Assembly (NCBI RefSeq): GCF_030412015.1
Contig: NZ_JASNRD010000004.1
Location: forward strand, 62,001 to 126,000
Origin: Massilia sp. YIM B02763
GTDB lineage: Bacteria; Pseudomonadota; Gammaproteobacteria; Burkholderiales; Burkholderiaceae_D
Length of the DNA stretch: 64,000 nucleotides
Reading direction: 5' to 3'
Below the pieces are notes generated by a model. That model did no database searches, was not told the DNA's origin, and worked only from the letters and a program-made list of their open reading frames with translations. The position numbers and the translations under genes were made by a program. Positions 54,594 to 62,884 of this stretch are shown here, in pieces (position 1 is the first letter of the stretch; each line of letters opens with the position of its first letter).

Positions 54594-57152
54594 ATGGAGA
54601 CACCGTTGATCGACCGGACACGCTACGCACGCTGGCTGCTGGTCGCCTTGCTGGCCGCGCCATTGGCCCAGGCGCGGGAAGCGCCGGCGACGCAGGACAC
54701 CGCAGCCAGCGTCGCCAGTGGCGCCAAGCTGCAACTGCGCTGGGAGCTGCAGCGCAACCTGTACACGCAGCAGGCGCCGGGCGGCCGCACGCAGGCGCGC
54801 CTGATCCTGACCAACAAGGACAGCAAGCCGTTGCCGCCGCAGGGCTGGTCGCTGTACCTCAATTTCATGGAGCGCGTCGAAACGGGTGCCTTGCCGGGCA
54901 AGGTGATCCTGGAGCAGGTCGCGGGCGGCTTGTTCCGCCTGCGTCCCGCACCGGATTTTCCCGGCCTGCAGCCGGGCCAGACGCTGGACATCGTCTACTA
55001 CCACCCGGACCCGGTCATCAAGCTGTCGCGCGCGCCGGCCGGTCCCTACCTCGTCTACGACGCGACGCCGGACGCCGGCACGGCCATCGACTTCGCGCTG
55101 CTGCCCGTCACGCGGCCGGAACAGCTGGACCGCGGCGCCAGCGGCATCCCGCCCTTGACCACGCCGCAGGACACCTATCGCCGCAACGCCCGTGCGGACT
55201 TGCTGCCCGCCGCCGCGGTCCCGCCGGTGCTGCCCACGCCCTTGCAGCTGCGGAAGGGGAGCGGCACGCTGCGGCTGACGGCGCGTCCGCGCATCGACGC
55301 GCCGGCCGCATTGAGCAACGAGGCGGCGCTGGCACGATCGCTGTTTCCCGCGAACCTGCCGGCTGGCGGCCCGGCCCTGAGCCTGAGCGTGGGCAAGGTG
55401 AAGGACCAGTCCTCGCCCGAGGCCTACAGCCTGAGCATCCGCGCAGGCAGCGGCATCGCCATCGTCGGCAACAGTGCGGCCGGCGTCGCCTACGGCCTGC
55501 AGACGCTGCGCGACCTGATGCCGCTGCCCGGCACGCCGGACCTCACGCTGCCGGAAATCGAGATCGTCGATGCGCCCCGGTTCGGCTACCGCGGCTTCCA
55601 GCTCGACGTGGCGCGCAACTTCCACGGCAAGCAGACGGTGTTCAAATGGCTGGACCTGATGGCGCGCTTCAAGCTGAACCGCTTCCACTTCCACCTGACG
55701 GACGACGAAGGATGGCGTCTCGAGATCGCGGGCCTGCCGGAGCTGACGTCCGTCGGCGCCGTGCGCGGCCACGCGGCGCGGGCCGGCCTGCGGCTGCAGC
55801 CGGCCTACGGTTCCGGCCCCGATCCTAAGGACCCCCGTGGCAGCGGTTACTTCAGCCGCGCCGACTACATCGAGATCCTGCGCTACGCGCACGCGCGCCA
55901 CATCGAGGTGGTGCCGGAGATCGAGATGCCGGGCCATGCGCGCGCCGCCATCCAGGCGATGGAAGCGCGCTACCGGCGCTTGGCAAGGGCAGGGGACAAG
56001 GACGCGGCCAGGTACTTGCTGACCGAGTTCGAGGACCGCTCCGTCTACAAGTCGCCGCAGATGTACACGGACCACGTGCTCAATCCGGGCCTGGAATCGA
56101 GCTTCACCTTCATCGAGCACGTGGTCGACGCCATCGTCGCGCTGCACCGCGAGGCCGGCGTGCCGCTGCACACGATCTTCATGGGCGGCGACGAAGTGCC
56201 CGACGGCGCCTGGGAAAAGTCGCCCGCCGCGCAAGCGCGCATGCGCCAGGAAGGACTCGAGACGACGGCCGACCTGTGGGATGATTTCTACGAACGCGTC
56301 GATGCCATGCTGCGCCAGCGCGGCCTGTTCACGTCGGGTTGGGAAGAGATCGGCGCCCGCCAGACCGTGCTGCACGGCCGCCGCAAGCTGATCCCGAATC
56401 CCCGCTTCACGCAGCGCGGCTTTCACGCTTACGTCTGGAACAACACGCCCGGTGCCGAAGACTTCGCCTACCGCCTCGCCAATGCCGGCTACGATATCGT
56501 GCTGGCGCCGGTGACCAAGATGTACATGGACATGTCGTACAACGCCAATCCGGAGGAGCCGGGCGTGAACTGGGGCGCCTACACGGAGCTGGAGGATGTC
56601 TACGACTTCATCCCGTTTGACTACCTGAAGAACGCGCCGGATGCGGCCCGCATCGGCAAGGACGGCCTTACCGACTTCGGCAAGCGCCGACTGCGCGGGC
56701 TCGAAGCCACGATGTTTACGGAGACGGTGCGCGACCCGGCCCTCATCGACTACCTGGTCATGCCGCGCCTGCTGGCCGTGGCGGAACGCGCCTGGGCGCC
56801 CGACCCTGCCTGGGCCACGGAGACCGATCCGGCCAGGGCCGCGGCGCTGTATCGCGATGCGTGGACCGGCTTCGTCAATACACTGGGCCAGCGCGTGCTG
56901 CCGCGCCTGGACCTGGACGGCGTTGGCGTCAGTTACCGCATTGCGCCGCCCGGTTTAATAGTGGAGGGCGGCCGCGTGCTGGCCAACCACGTCCTGCCCG
57001 GCATCACGCTGCGCTATACGACCGACGGCAGCGCGCCCACGGCCGCCAGCAAGCAGGTGACCGGGCCGATCGCTGCACACGGCACGATCAAGGTGGCGGC
57101 CTTCGACCGCAACGGCCGACGTGGCCTGGTCGCGACGATCGACCACAGGTAA
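54594..57152 (+). CDS. GH20 beta-N-acetylhexosaminidase (chitobiase type)
   Basis: Encodes 852 residues. Domains in order: signal peptide (about 1-27), carbohydrate-binding CHB_HEX domain (about 45-195), GH20b domain (215-330), catalytic barrel (335-750) and a short beta-sandwich end. The barrel has F-H-L-T-D-D-E-G-W-R-L-E and the catalytic Asp-Glu pair in M-G-G-D-E-V near residue 532. These enzymes release GlcNAc from chitobiose in the periplasm. The ATG follows the transporter stop with no gap, so the two are surely cotranscribed: hydrolysis, then uptake. Confidence 0.95.
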   Translation: METPLIDRTRYARWLLVALLAAPLAQAREAPATQDTAASVASGAKLQLRWELQRNLYTQQAPGGRTQARLILTNKDSKPLPPQGWSLYLNFMERVETGALPGKVILEQVAGGLFRLRPAPDFPGLQPGQTLDIVYYHPDPVIKLSRAPAGPYLVYDATPDAGTAIDFALLPVTRPEQLDRGASGIPPLTTPQDTYRRNARADLLPAAAVPPVLPTPLQLRKGSGTLRLTARPRIDAPAALSNEAALARSLFPANLPAGGPALSLSVGKVKDQSSPEAYSLSIRAGSGIAIVGNSAAGVAYGLQTLRDLMPLPGTPDLTLPEIEIVDAPRFGYRGFQLDVARNFHGKQTVFKWLDLMARFKLNRFHFHLTDDEGWRLEIAGLPELTSVGAVRGHAARAGLRLQPAYGSGPDPKDPRGSGYFSRADYIEILRYAHARHIEVVPEIEMPGHARAAIQAMEARYRRLARAGDKDAARYLLTEFEDRSVYKSPQMYTDHVLNPGLESSFTFIEHVVDAIVALHREAGVPLHTIFMGGDEVPDGAWEKSPAAQARMRQEGLETTADLWDDFYERVDAMLRQRGLFTSGWEEIGARQTVLHGRRKLIPNPRFTQRGFHAYVWNNTPGAEDFAYRLANAGYDIVLAPVTKMYMDMSYNANPEEPGVNWGAYTELEDVYDFIPFDYLKNAPDAARIGKDGLTDFGKRRLRGLEATMFTETVRDPALIDYLVMPRLLAVAERAWAPDPAWATETDPARAAALYRDAWTGFVNTLGQRVLPRLDLDGVGVSYRIAPPGLIVEGGRVLANHVLPGITLRYTTDGSAPTAASKQVTGPIAAHGTIKVAAFDRNGRRGLVATIDHR

Positions 57153-57221
57153 CCTGCCTAAAAGGCGGGCACGCCAGCGGACACCGCATGCCTGCTGGCT
57201 TTCGCTCCCCGGGGTAGGTTG

Positions 57222-57265
57222 TTCTCCACAGAAATTGTGGATATCTCCCGCCCCCTGTGGATATC
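57222..57265. repeat. Cluster of DnaA-box-like sequences
   Basis: TTCTCCACA (57222-57230) and two direct copies of TGTGGATATC (57236-57245, 57256-57265) each match the 9-base DnaA box TTATCCACA, on one strand or the other, at 8 of 9 positions. All lie in the 121-bp gap between two convergent genes. Chance or a terminator stem (CCACA/TGTGG) is possible. Confidence 0.4.
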
Positions 57266-57273
57266 GTTCCCGG

Positions 57274-59751
57274 TCAGGTTGCCCGCATCTCCGCCCGGCC
57301 GCGCGCATCCAGTTCGAGCGCCACCGCGCGGCCATCCACGTGCAGCCGCACGCGCTGGCCCGCTTTGCCCTGTATGGACAGGCGCCGCATGCGGCCGCCG
57401 GCCCAGTCGAGGTCCAGCTCCAGGCCGCCGCGCGCCCGCACGCCGTACAGCGATCCTTCCGGCCAGGCGGTGGGCAGCGCCGGCAGGATGCGGACTTCGC
57501 CGCCCCAGGACTGCACCAGCATCTCCAGGATGCCGGCCGCGCCGCCGAAGTTGCCGTCGATCTGGAAGGGCGGGTGGGCGTCGAACATGTTCGGGTAGGT
57601 GCGCACGGGGCCCAGCAGGCCGCGCAGGATGCCGTGGGCGCGTTCGCCGTCGCCCATGCGCGCCCACAGCGCCAGGCGCCACGCAGTGGCCCAGCCGGTC
57701 GACATGTCGCCGCGGTTGTCCAGCACCTTCTTTGCCGCCGCCACCAGGTCCGGCGTGTCGCGCACGTTGATCTGCTCGCTCGGGTAGACGGCGTACAGGT
57801 GCGATACGTGGCGGTGGTGCTGTTCCGGCGCCTGCGCGTCCCAGTCTTCCAGCCATTCCTGTAGCTGGCCCTGGGCGCCGATGCGGTCCGGCGCCAGGCG
57901 CGCACGCATGTCCTTCAGCGTCTGCGCAAAGGCGACGTCCGGATCGTGCAACTGCGCGTGCGCGGCGATCGTCCAGGCGAACAGGTCGCGCACGATCTGG
58001 CGGTCCATCGCCGGGCCGGCGCAGACCGCCACTCCCGGGTGGTGCTCGTTCTCCGGCGAGATCGACGGCGAGGTGACGAGCCCGCGGCCGTCCTTGTCCT
58101 CGACCAGCGTATCGACGAAGAACAGGGAAGCGCCTTTCAGCAGCGGGTAGATGCGGTGCAGGTAGGCCTGGTCCGGCTCGTACTCGTAGTGGTGCCACAG
58201 CGTCTGGCACAGCCAGGCGCCGCCGCAGGGCCACATGCCCCAGTTCGGACCGTCGATGGGGAAGGCGGCGCGCCACAGGTCCGTGTTGTGGTGCGCGACC
58301 CAGCCGCGCGCGCCCCAGCCCTGGCGTGCGGCGACGGCGCCGCTGGCGGCCAGTTCCTCGACCATGCGCAGCAGCGGTTCCGTGCACTCGGGCAGGTTGG
58401 CCGCTTCGGCCGGCCAGTAGTTCATCTCCGTATTGATGTTGATAGTGTACTTGCCGCCCCAGGGCGGGTTCGTGCCTTCGTTCCAGATGCCCTGCAGGTT
58501 GGCGGGCTGGCTGCCGGGACGCGAGGACGACAGCAGCAGGTAGCGCCCGTACTGCAGGTACAGGGCGGCCAGCGACGGGTCCAGCGTCTGTGCGGCGGCG
58601 CGGATGCGGGCGTCGGTCGGCTGCATCGGCTGAAGCGCGCCGTCGTCCGTCCCGATACGCAGCGACAGGCGCCGGAACGGTTCCTGGTGCGCCTGCACGT
58701 GGTCCGCGCGCAGCGCCGCGTAGGGCTTGCGCGCCGCCGCATCGGTATGGCCGCGCACGATGCGCACCGGATCGCCCCCGATGTCGCCGTGGCGCACGTA
58801 GCTGGTGGCGGCGCCCACCAGCAGCGTGATCTCGCGCGCGCCGCGCACGCGCAGGCGGCCTCCCTCCACCGTGACCTTGCCGTCGCCCAGCGCCAGCACG
58901 CGCACGGCGTAGCGCAGCGCGCCCTTCACGCCGGCGTTGTCGGCGTTGCGGCCTTGGACCAGCAGGGCGCGCGGACCGTCGGCCGCGACGGACAGGCTGT
59001 CCGGCACGTCCTCGATTTGCAGGGGCTCGCGGAAGTCCCAGGCGACGCCGGTCTGCAGCACCGGATCGCCGTCCTTGCTCGACCGGGTATTGCCGTACCT
59101 GACCTTGTATTGCGGATGGCGGTAGCCCACGTCGATGTCGAGGCGGTCCGGCCCCGTCGCGCGCAGGTGCAGCACCACGACCTGGTCGGGCAGGCTGGCG
59201 AAGCTCTCGCGCAGGTGGCGCGTGCGTCCGCTGGTGAAGGAGGTCGAGGCGATCGCCGTGTCGAGGTCGAGCGCGCGGCGGTACCTTGCCGCGCCGGAGA
59301 GTCCCAGCACGTCGACCAGCAGGTCGCCGGCCGCGCCGTACGGCATCTGCGTCGCCGGCTTGGCGATCATGGCGTCGCTCACCAGGTCGCGCGCTTCGGC
59401 GTAGCGGCCGGCGTCGATCAGCGCGCGCACGCGCGGCAGCGCGTCGCGCGAACCCGGGTTGGAAAAGTCGTAGGGACCGCCCGCGTACAGCGTGTCCTCG
59501 TTCAGTTGCAGGCGCTCCTGGGCCGGGCGGCCGAACACCATCGCGCCCAGGCGGCCGTTGCCGAGGGGGAGGGCCTCGACCCACTGCGCGGCCGGCTGCG
59601 CGTACCACAGGGCCAGGCGTTCGCGCTCGCCGCCGCCGTCCGCGACCGTCGTGGCGACGGCCGTGGCACGGGCCAGGCCCGGCCAGATCATGGCCAGGCC
59701 GGTGGCGGCCAGCACGTGGCGCCGGGTCGAATCGATGCCGCTCTTTGTCAT
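57274..59751 (-). CDS. GH95 alpha-L-fucosidase
   Basis: Encodes 825 residues. GH95 enzymes are inverting fucosidases acting on Fuc-alpha-1,2-Gal. A twin-arginine-type signal opens the protein (S-T-R-R-H-V-L-A-A-T-G-L). The N-terminal beta domain has A-L-P-L-G-N-G-R-L-G-A-M-V-F-G; the (alpha/alpha)6 barrel carries the catalytic region T-S-P-S-I-S-P-E-N-E-H near residue 560 and D-G-N-F-G-G-A-A-G near 731. G-I-W-N-E-G-T-N-P-P-W-G-G-K-Y is also typical. It converges on the hexosaminidase; together they suggest use of fucosylated glycans. Confidence 0.94.
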   Translation of the reverse strand: MTKSGIDSTRRHVLAATGLAMIWPGLARATAVATTVADGGGERERLALWYAQPAAQWVEALPLGNGRLGAMVFGRPAQERLQLNEDTLYAGGPYDFSNPGSRDALPRVRALIDAGRYAEARDLVSDAMIAKPATQMPYGAAGDLLVDVLGLSGAARYRRALDLDTAIASTSFTSGRTRHLRESFASLPDQVVVLHLRATGPDRLDIDVGYRHPQYKVRYGNTRSSKDGDPVLQTGVAWDFREPLQIEDVPDSLSVAADGPRALLVQGRNADNAGVKGALRYAVRVLALGDGKVTVEGGRLRVRGAREITLLVGAATSYVRHGDIGGDPVRIVRGHTDAAARKPYAALRADHVQAHQEPFRRLSLRIGTDDGALQPMQPTDARIRAAAQTLDPSLAALYLQYGRYLLLSSSRPGSQPANLQGIWNEGTNPPWGGKYTININTEMNYWPAEAANLPECTEPLLRMVEELAASGAVAARQGWGARGWVAHHNTDLWRAAFPIDGPNWGMWPCGGAWLCQTLWHHYEYEPDQAYLHRIYPLLKGASLFFVDTLVEDKDGRGLVTSPSISPENEHHPGVAVCAGPAMDRQIVRDLFAWTIAAHAQLHDPDVAFAQTLKDMRARLAPDRIGAQGQLQEWLEDWDAQAPEQHHRHVSHLYAVYPSEQINVRDTPDLVAAAKKVLDNRGDMSTGWATAWRLALWARMGDGERAHGILRGLLGPVRTYPNMFDAHPPFQIDGNFGGAAGILEMLVQSWGGEVRILPALPTAWPEGSLYGVRARGGLELDLDWAGGRMRRLSIQGKAGQRVRLHVDGRAVALELDARGRAEMRAT

Positions 59752-59913
59752 GCGTGTCTCCGTATGTTTTATCGGTGGCGCATCGTAACATGCACATCTC
59801 TGTAATTGTCATGCGCTAACATGGGCGTCGATCCGGTATCATGCAAGCGTCGAACCGAATTTGTACGGTACGATCGCACGCACAGCCAACCGACATCCTC
59901 CTGCACGCCACCT

Positions 59914-60267
59914 ATGCGCCGCTGGTTCATCATCTTCCTGCTCGTGGTCTATCCGTTCCAGCTCGCGCTGGCGACAGCGGACCGCTGCTGCGTGGTGACG
60001 GCGGCCGGCGTGAGCCACCATGCGCAGGCGGGCGAGGCCAACGCCACCGACGTGGCGGTGGTCACTGCCGGCGACGAGGGCGCCGGCGCGGCCGATCCCC
60101 ATTGCGCCGCCTGTTCGTTCAGCCACACGGCCGCGGCCCCGCCGGGCGCGACGCCCGCGCCATTCCCCCATGCGCACGCGGCGACTTTCGCCGCGCTGCT
60201 GCCCACCTACGCTTCCTTCCCCGCGGGACGTCCCGAACGTCCCCAATGGTCCAACGCTGCCGCCTAG
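59914..60267 (+). CDS. CzcI-like small periplasmic protein of metal efflux operon
   Basis: Encodes 117 residues. It opens M-R-R-W-F-I-I-F-L-L-V-V-Y-P-F-Q, a signal peptide very like CzcI of Cupriavidus. The mature part has metal-binding residues D-R-C-C-V, S-H-H-A-Q and P-H-C-A-A-C-S-F-S-H. CzcI proteins sit at the head of czcCBA operons and influence their metal response. It lies 80 bp before the CzcC-like gene. A longer reading from 59806 has no family support. The 162-bp gap upstream of it contains GTACGGTAC near 59871, a possible operator. Confidence 0.75.
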   Translation: MRRWFIIFLLVVYPFQLALATADRCCVVTAAGVSHHAQAGEANATDVAVVTAGDEGAGAADPHCAACSFSHTAAAPPGATPAPFPHAHAATFAALLPTYASFPAGRPERPQWSNAAA

Positions 60268-60347
60268 CGTGCAGCGCCTTGCCTGACGGACCGGCAGCGG
60301 TCCGCATGCCCCTGCACGCCTGATCCATCCAACCATCGGGAGCAACC

Positions 60348-61655
60348 ATGCACATCCACTCCAGGCGCCTTCGCGTCCTGGCGGCGGCGCTCGTGGCCTG
60401 GTGCGGGGGCGCAGTCGCGCAACCGCACGGGCCCGCGCCGTCCGCCATGGCCGCGGTGCCTACACTGACACCTGCACCCCAACCCGCGGCGGCGCTCGAC
60501 CTGCAGGCCGCCATTGCGCTGGCCCTCGAACGCCATCCGCTGCTGCGCGCGGCTGGCCATGACGTGGCGGCCGGAGAAGCGGACGTCGACCAGGCGGGCC
60601 GCCTGCCCAATCCGGAACTGGCCTGGCTGCGCGAAGGCGAGCAGGCCGGCAGCCGCACCACCACCGTCCAGATCAACCAGCCCATCGAATTCGGCGGCAA
60701 GCGCGGGGCGCGCGTCAAGCTGGCCGAGGGCGAACTCGCGCTGGCACGAACCGAGCTGGCGCTGCGCCGGCAGGCGATCCGCGCCGACGTCATCGACGCC
60801 TATTGCGCCGTGCTCGCGGCCCGCGAGCGCCAGCACATCGCCGATGCCACGACCGCGCTGGCAGCGCGCAGCACAGGCGTGGCCAGCGGCCGGGTCGCCG
60901 CCGGCAAGGTGTCGCCCATCGAGGCGGCCAAGGCGCGACTGGCTCAGGCCGAAGCGAAGGCCGAGGGCGAACGCGCGCTTGCCGAACTCGCGGTCGCACG
61001 CACGCAACTGGCGCAGCTCGTCGGCGATGCCGCCGCCGGACAGCCGCTCGCGCCCATCGACGCCGATGCCTTGCCCGAGGCCGAGCCGCTGGACGCGCTG
61101 CTGCGGCGCGGCCTGGATGCCGCCGCCGACGTGCGCCGCGCCCAGGGCCGGCTGGCCGTGCAGCGCGCGCAAGCGGACGTCGAACGGGCGGCGCGCATTC
61201 CCGACCTGACGCTCTCCGTCGGCAGCCAGCGCGACGACCAGGCCGGCCGGCACCAGGCCGTCGTCGGCATCGCCGTGCCGCTGCCGCTGTTCGACCGCAA
61301 CGGCGGCAGGCTCGCGGCCGCGCGTGAACGCGGCGCGCGCGCCGAGGCCGAACTGGAAGCGGCGCGCGACGCGGCCCGCGCGGAACTGGGCACGGCGCAC
61401 GCGCGCTACCGCCAGGCGCGCGCCGAAGCGCAGCTGCTGGAACGCGACGTCGTGCCCGAGGCGCGCTCCGTCTACGAACTCACGCTCAAGGGTTTTGAAT
61501 ACGGCAAGTTCGGCTTCCTCGACGTGCTCGACGCCCAGCGCACCTGGTTCCAGGTGCGCTCGCGCAGCTGGCAGGCGCTGCGCGACGCCTGGCGCGCTCG
61601 CGCTGAGCTGGAACGCCTGGCCGGCCCGGCCCAACCATTATCGAAAGCACCATGA
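60348..61655 (+). CDS. czcC: CzcC-like outer-membrane efflux protein
   Basis: Encodes 435 residues. A signal peptide (about 1-25) precedes two outer-membrane-efflux (TolC-type) repeats, with D-L-Q-A-A-I-A-L-A-L-E-R-H-P-L-L near residue 50, G-R-L-P-N-P-E-L, then P-I-E-F-G-G-K-R. The long coiled-coil segments are Ala/Arg-rich. It is the exit duct for the CzcCBA tripartite cation pump. It overlaps the next gene by four bases (ATGA). Confidence 0.9.
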   Translation: MHIHSRRLRVLAAALVAWCGGAVAQPHGPAPSAMAAVPTLTPAPQPAAALDLQAAIALALERHPLLRAAGHDVAAGEADVDQAGRLPNPELAWLREGEQAGSRTTTVQINQPIEFGGKRGARVKLAEGELALARTELALRRQAIRADVIDAYCAVLAARERQHIADATTALAARSTGVASGRVAAGKVSPIEAAKARLAQAEAKAEGERALAELAVARTQLAQLVGDAAAGQPLAPIDADALPEAEPLDALLRRGLDAAADVRRAQGRLAVQRAQADVERAARIPDLTLSVGSQRDDQAGRHQAVVGIAVPLPLFDRNGGRLAAARERGARAEAELEAARDAARAELGTAHARYRQARAEAQLLERDVVPEARSVYELTLKGFEYGKFGFLDVLDAQRTWFQVRSRSWQALRDAWRARAELERLAGPAQPLSKAP

Positions 61656-62884
61656 TGAACAAGAAGCAGAAAACCGCGATCGCGCTGATGTGCGCGGTCG
61701 CCGCCTTGCTGGCCGCCCTGATGCTGTGGCGCCGGCCGGACGGTCCACCGCGCCCGCAAGCGCCATCGCAGGACAGCGAAGGCCACGAACAGCACAAGGA
61801 CGCCCACGGCCACGACGACCGCCACGCCGCCGCCGGCGTGGCCCCGGCGGCGGAAGAAGACGGCGCGATCGCCATGACGGCCGCCCAGGTCGCGGCCAAC
61901 GGCATCGCCGTCGACAGTGCGCGCGCCGCCAGCATCGGCGAGCGCCTGCACTTGCCGGCCCAGGTCGTGGCGGATGCCGACCGCAGCGTCGCCGTCGCCG
62001 CTCCCGCCATGGGGATGGTGCAGTCGGTGCTGGTGTCGCCCGGCGCGGCGGTCAGGCGCGGCGACGGGCTCGTCGTCCTGAGCAGTCCCGAGGTCGCGCA
62101 ATGGCGCGCGGATCTCGCCGCGGCCGGCCAGCGCCTGCAGCTGGCGCGCACGGTGCGCGAGCGCGAGCGTCGGCTGTGGGAAGAGGGCATCTCGGCGCGC
62201 CAGGACTTCGACGCGGCCGACAGCGCGCTGAAGGAGGCGCAGATCGCGCAGCAGGCGGCGCGCCAGCGCCTGGCCGCGCTGAACATCGACGGCGGCGCGC
62301 CGTCCAGCGCCGTGACGGTGCGTGCGCCGCTGGCCGGCATCGTCGTCGAGCGGCCCGCCGTGGCGGGCATGGCGGCGGATCCGGGCAAGCCGCTGCTGAC
62401 CATCGCGGACCTCGGCCGCGTCTGGATCGAGGCCGCCGTGCCGGCCGACAGCCTGGGCCAGGTGAGCGTGGGCATGCCGGCCAGCGTCAGTGCCACGGCG
62501 CTGGCGCAGGAGCTCAAGGGCACCGTGTCCTTCGTGGGGCCCGTGCTGGGCGCGGCCACGCGCACGGCCGTCGCCAGGATCGTGCTGCCGAATCCCGGCC
62601 TGCGCCTGCGTCCCGGCATGCTGGCGGACGTCGACCTGATGGGCCGGCAGGGCGAGGCGGCGGTCACCGTCGCCAACGACGCCCTCCAGACCATCCACGA
62701 ACGCACGGTGGTGTTCGTGCGCACGCCGGCCGGCTTCGCGGCGCGTACGGTGACGACGGGCCGTTCGGACGGCCGGCGCACCGAGATCGTCGCGGGCCTG
62801 GCGGCCGGCACGCCGCATGCGGTGGCCGGCAGCTTCCTGCTCAAGGCGGAGCTGGGCAAGGGAGAGGCCGACCATGACCATTGA
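61652..62884 (+). CDS. czcB: CzcB-like membrane fusion protein
   Basis: Encodes 410 residues. An N-terminal membrane helix (about 9-27) is followed by a His-rich stretch (G-H-E-Q-H-K-D-A-H-G-H-D-D-R-H) and then the lipoyl/hairpin domains with A-P-A-M-G-M-V-Q-S-V-L-V, V-R-A-P-L-A-G-I-V-V-E-R and L-R-P-G-M-L-A-D-V. The His cluster and final D-H-D-H may bind zinc, cobalt or cadmium. It overlaps czcA by 11 bp. Confidence 0.92.
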   Translation: MMNKKQKTAIALMCAVAALLAALMLWRRPDGPPRPQAPSQDSEGHEQHKDAHGHDDRHAAAGVAPAAEEDGAIAMTAAQVAANGIAVDSARAASIGERLHLPAQVVADADRSVAVAAPAMGMVQSVLVSPGAAVRRGDGLVVLSSPEVAQWRADLAAAGQRLQLARTVRERERRLWEEGISARQDFDAADSALKEAQIAQQAARQRLAALNIDGGAPSSAVTVRAPLAGIVVERPAVAGMAADPGKPLLTIADLGRVWIEAAVPADSLGQVSVGMPASVSATALAQELKGTVSFVGPVLGAATRTAVARIVLPNPGLRLRPGMLADVDLMGRQGEAAVTVANDALQTIHERTVVFVRTPAGFAARTVTTGRSDGRRTEIVAGLAAGTPHAVAGSFLLKAELGKGEADHDH

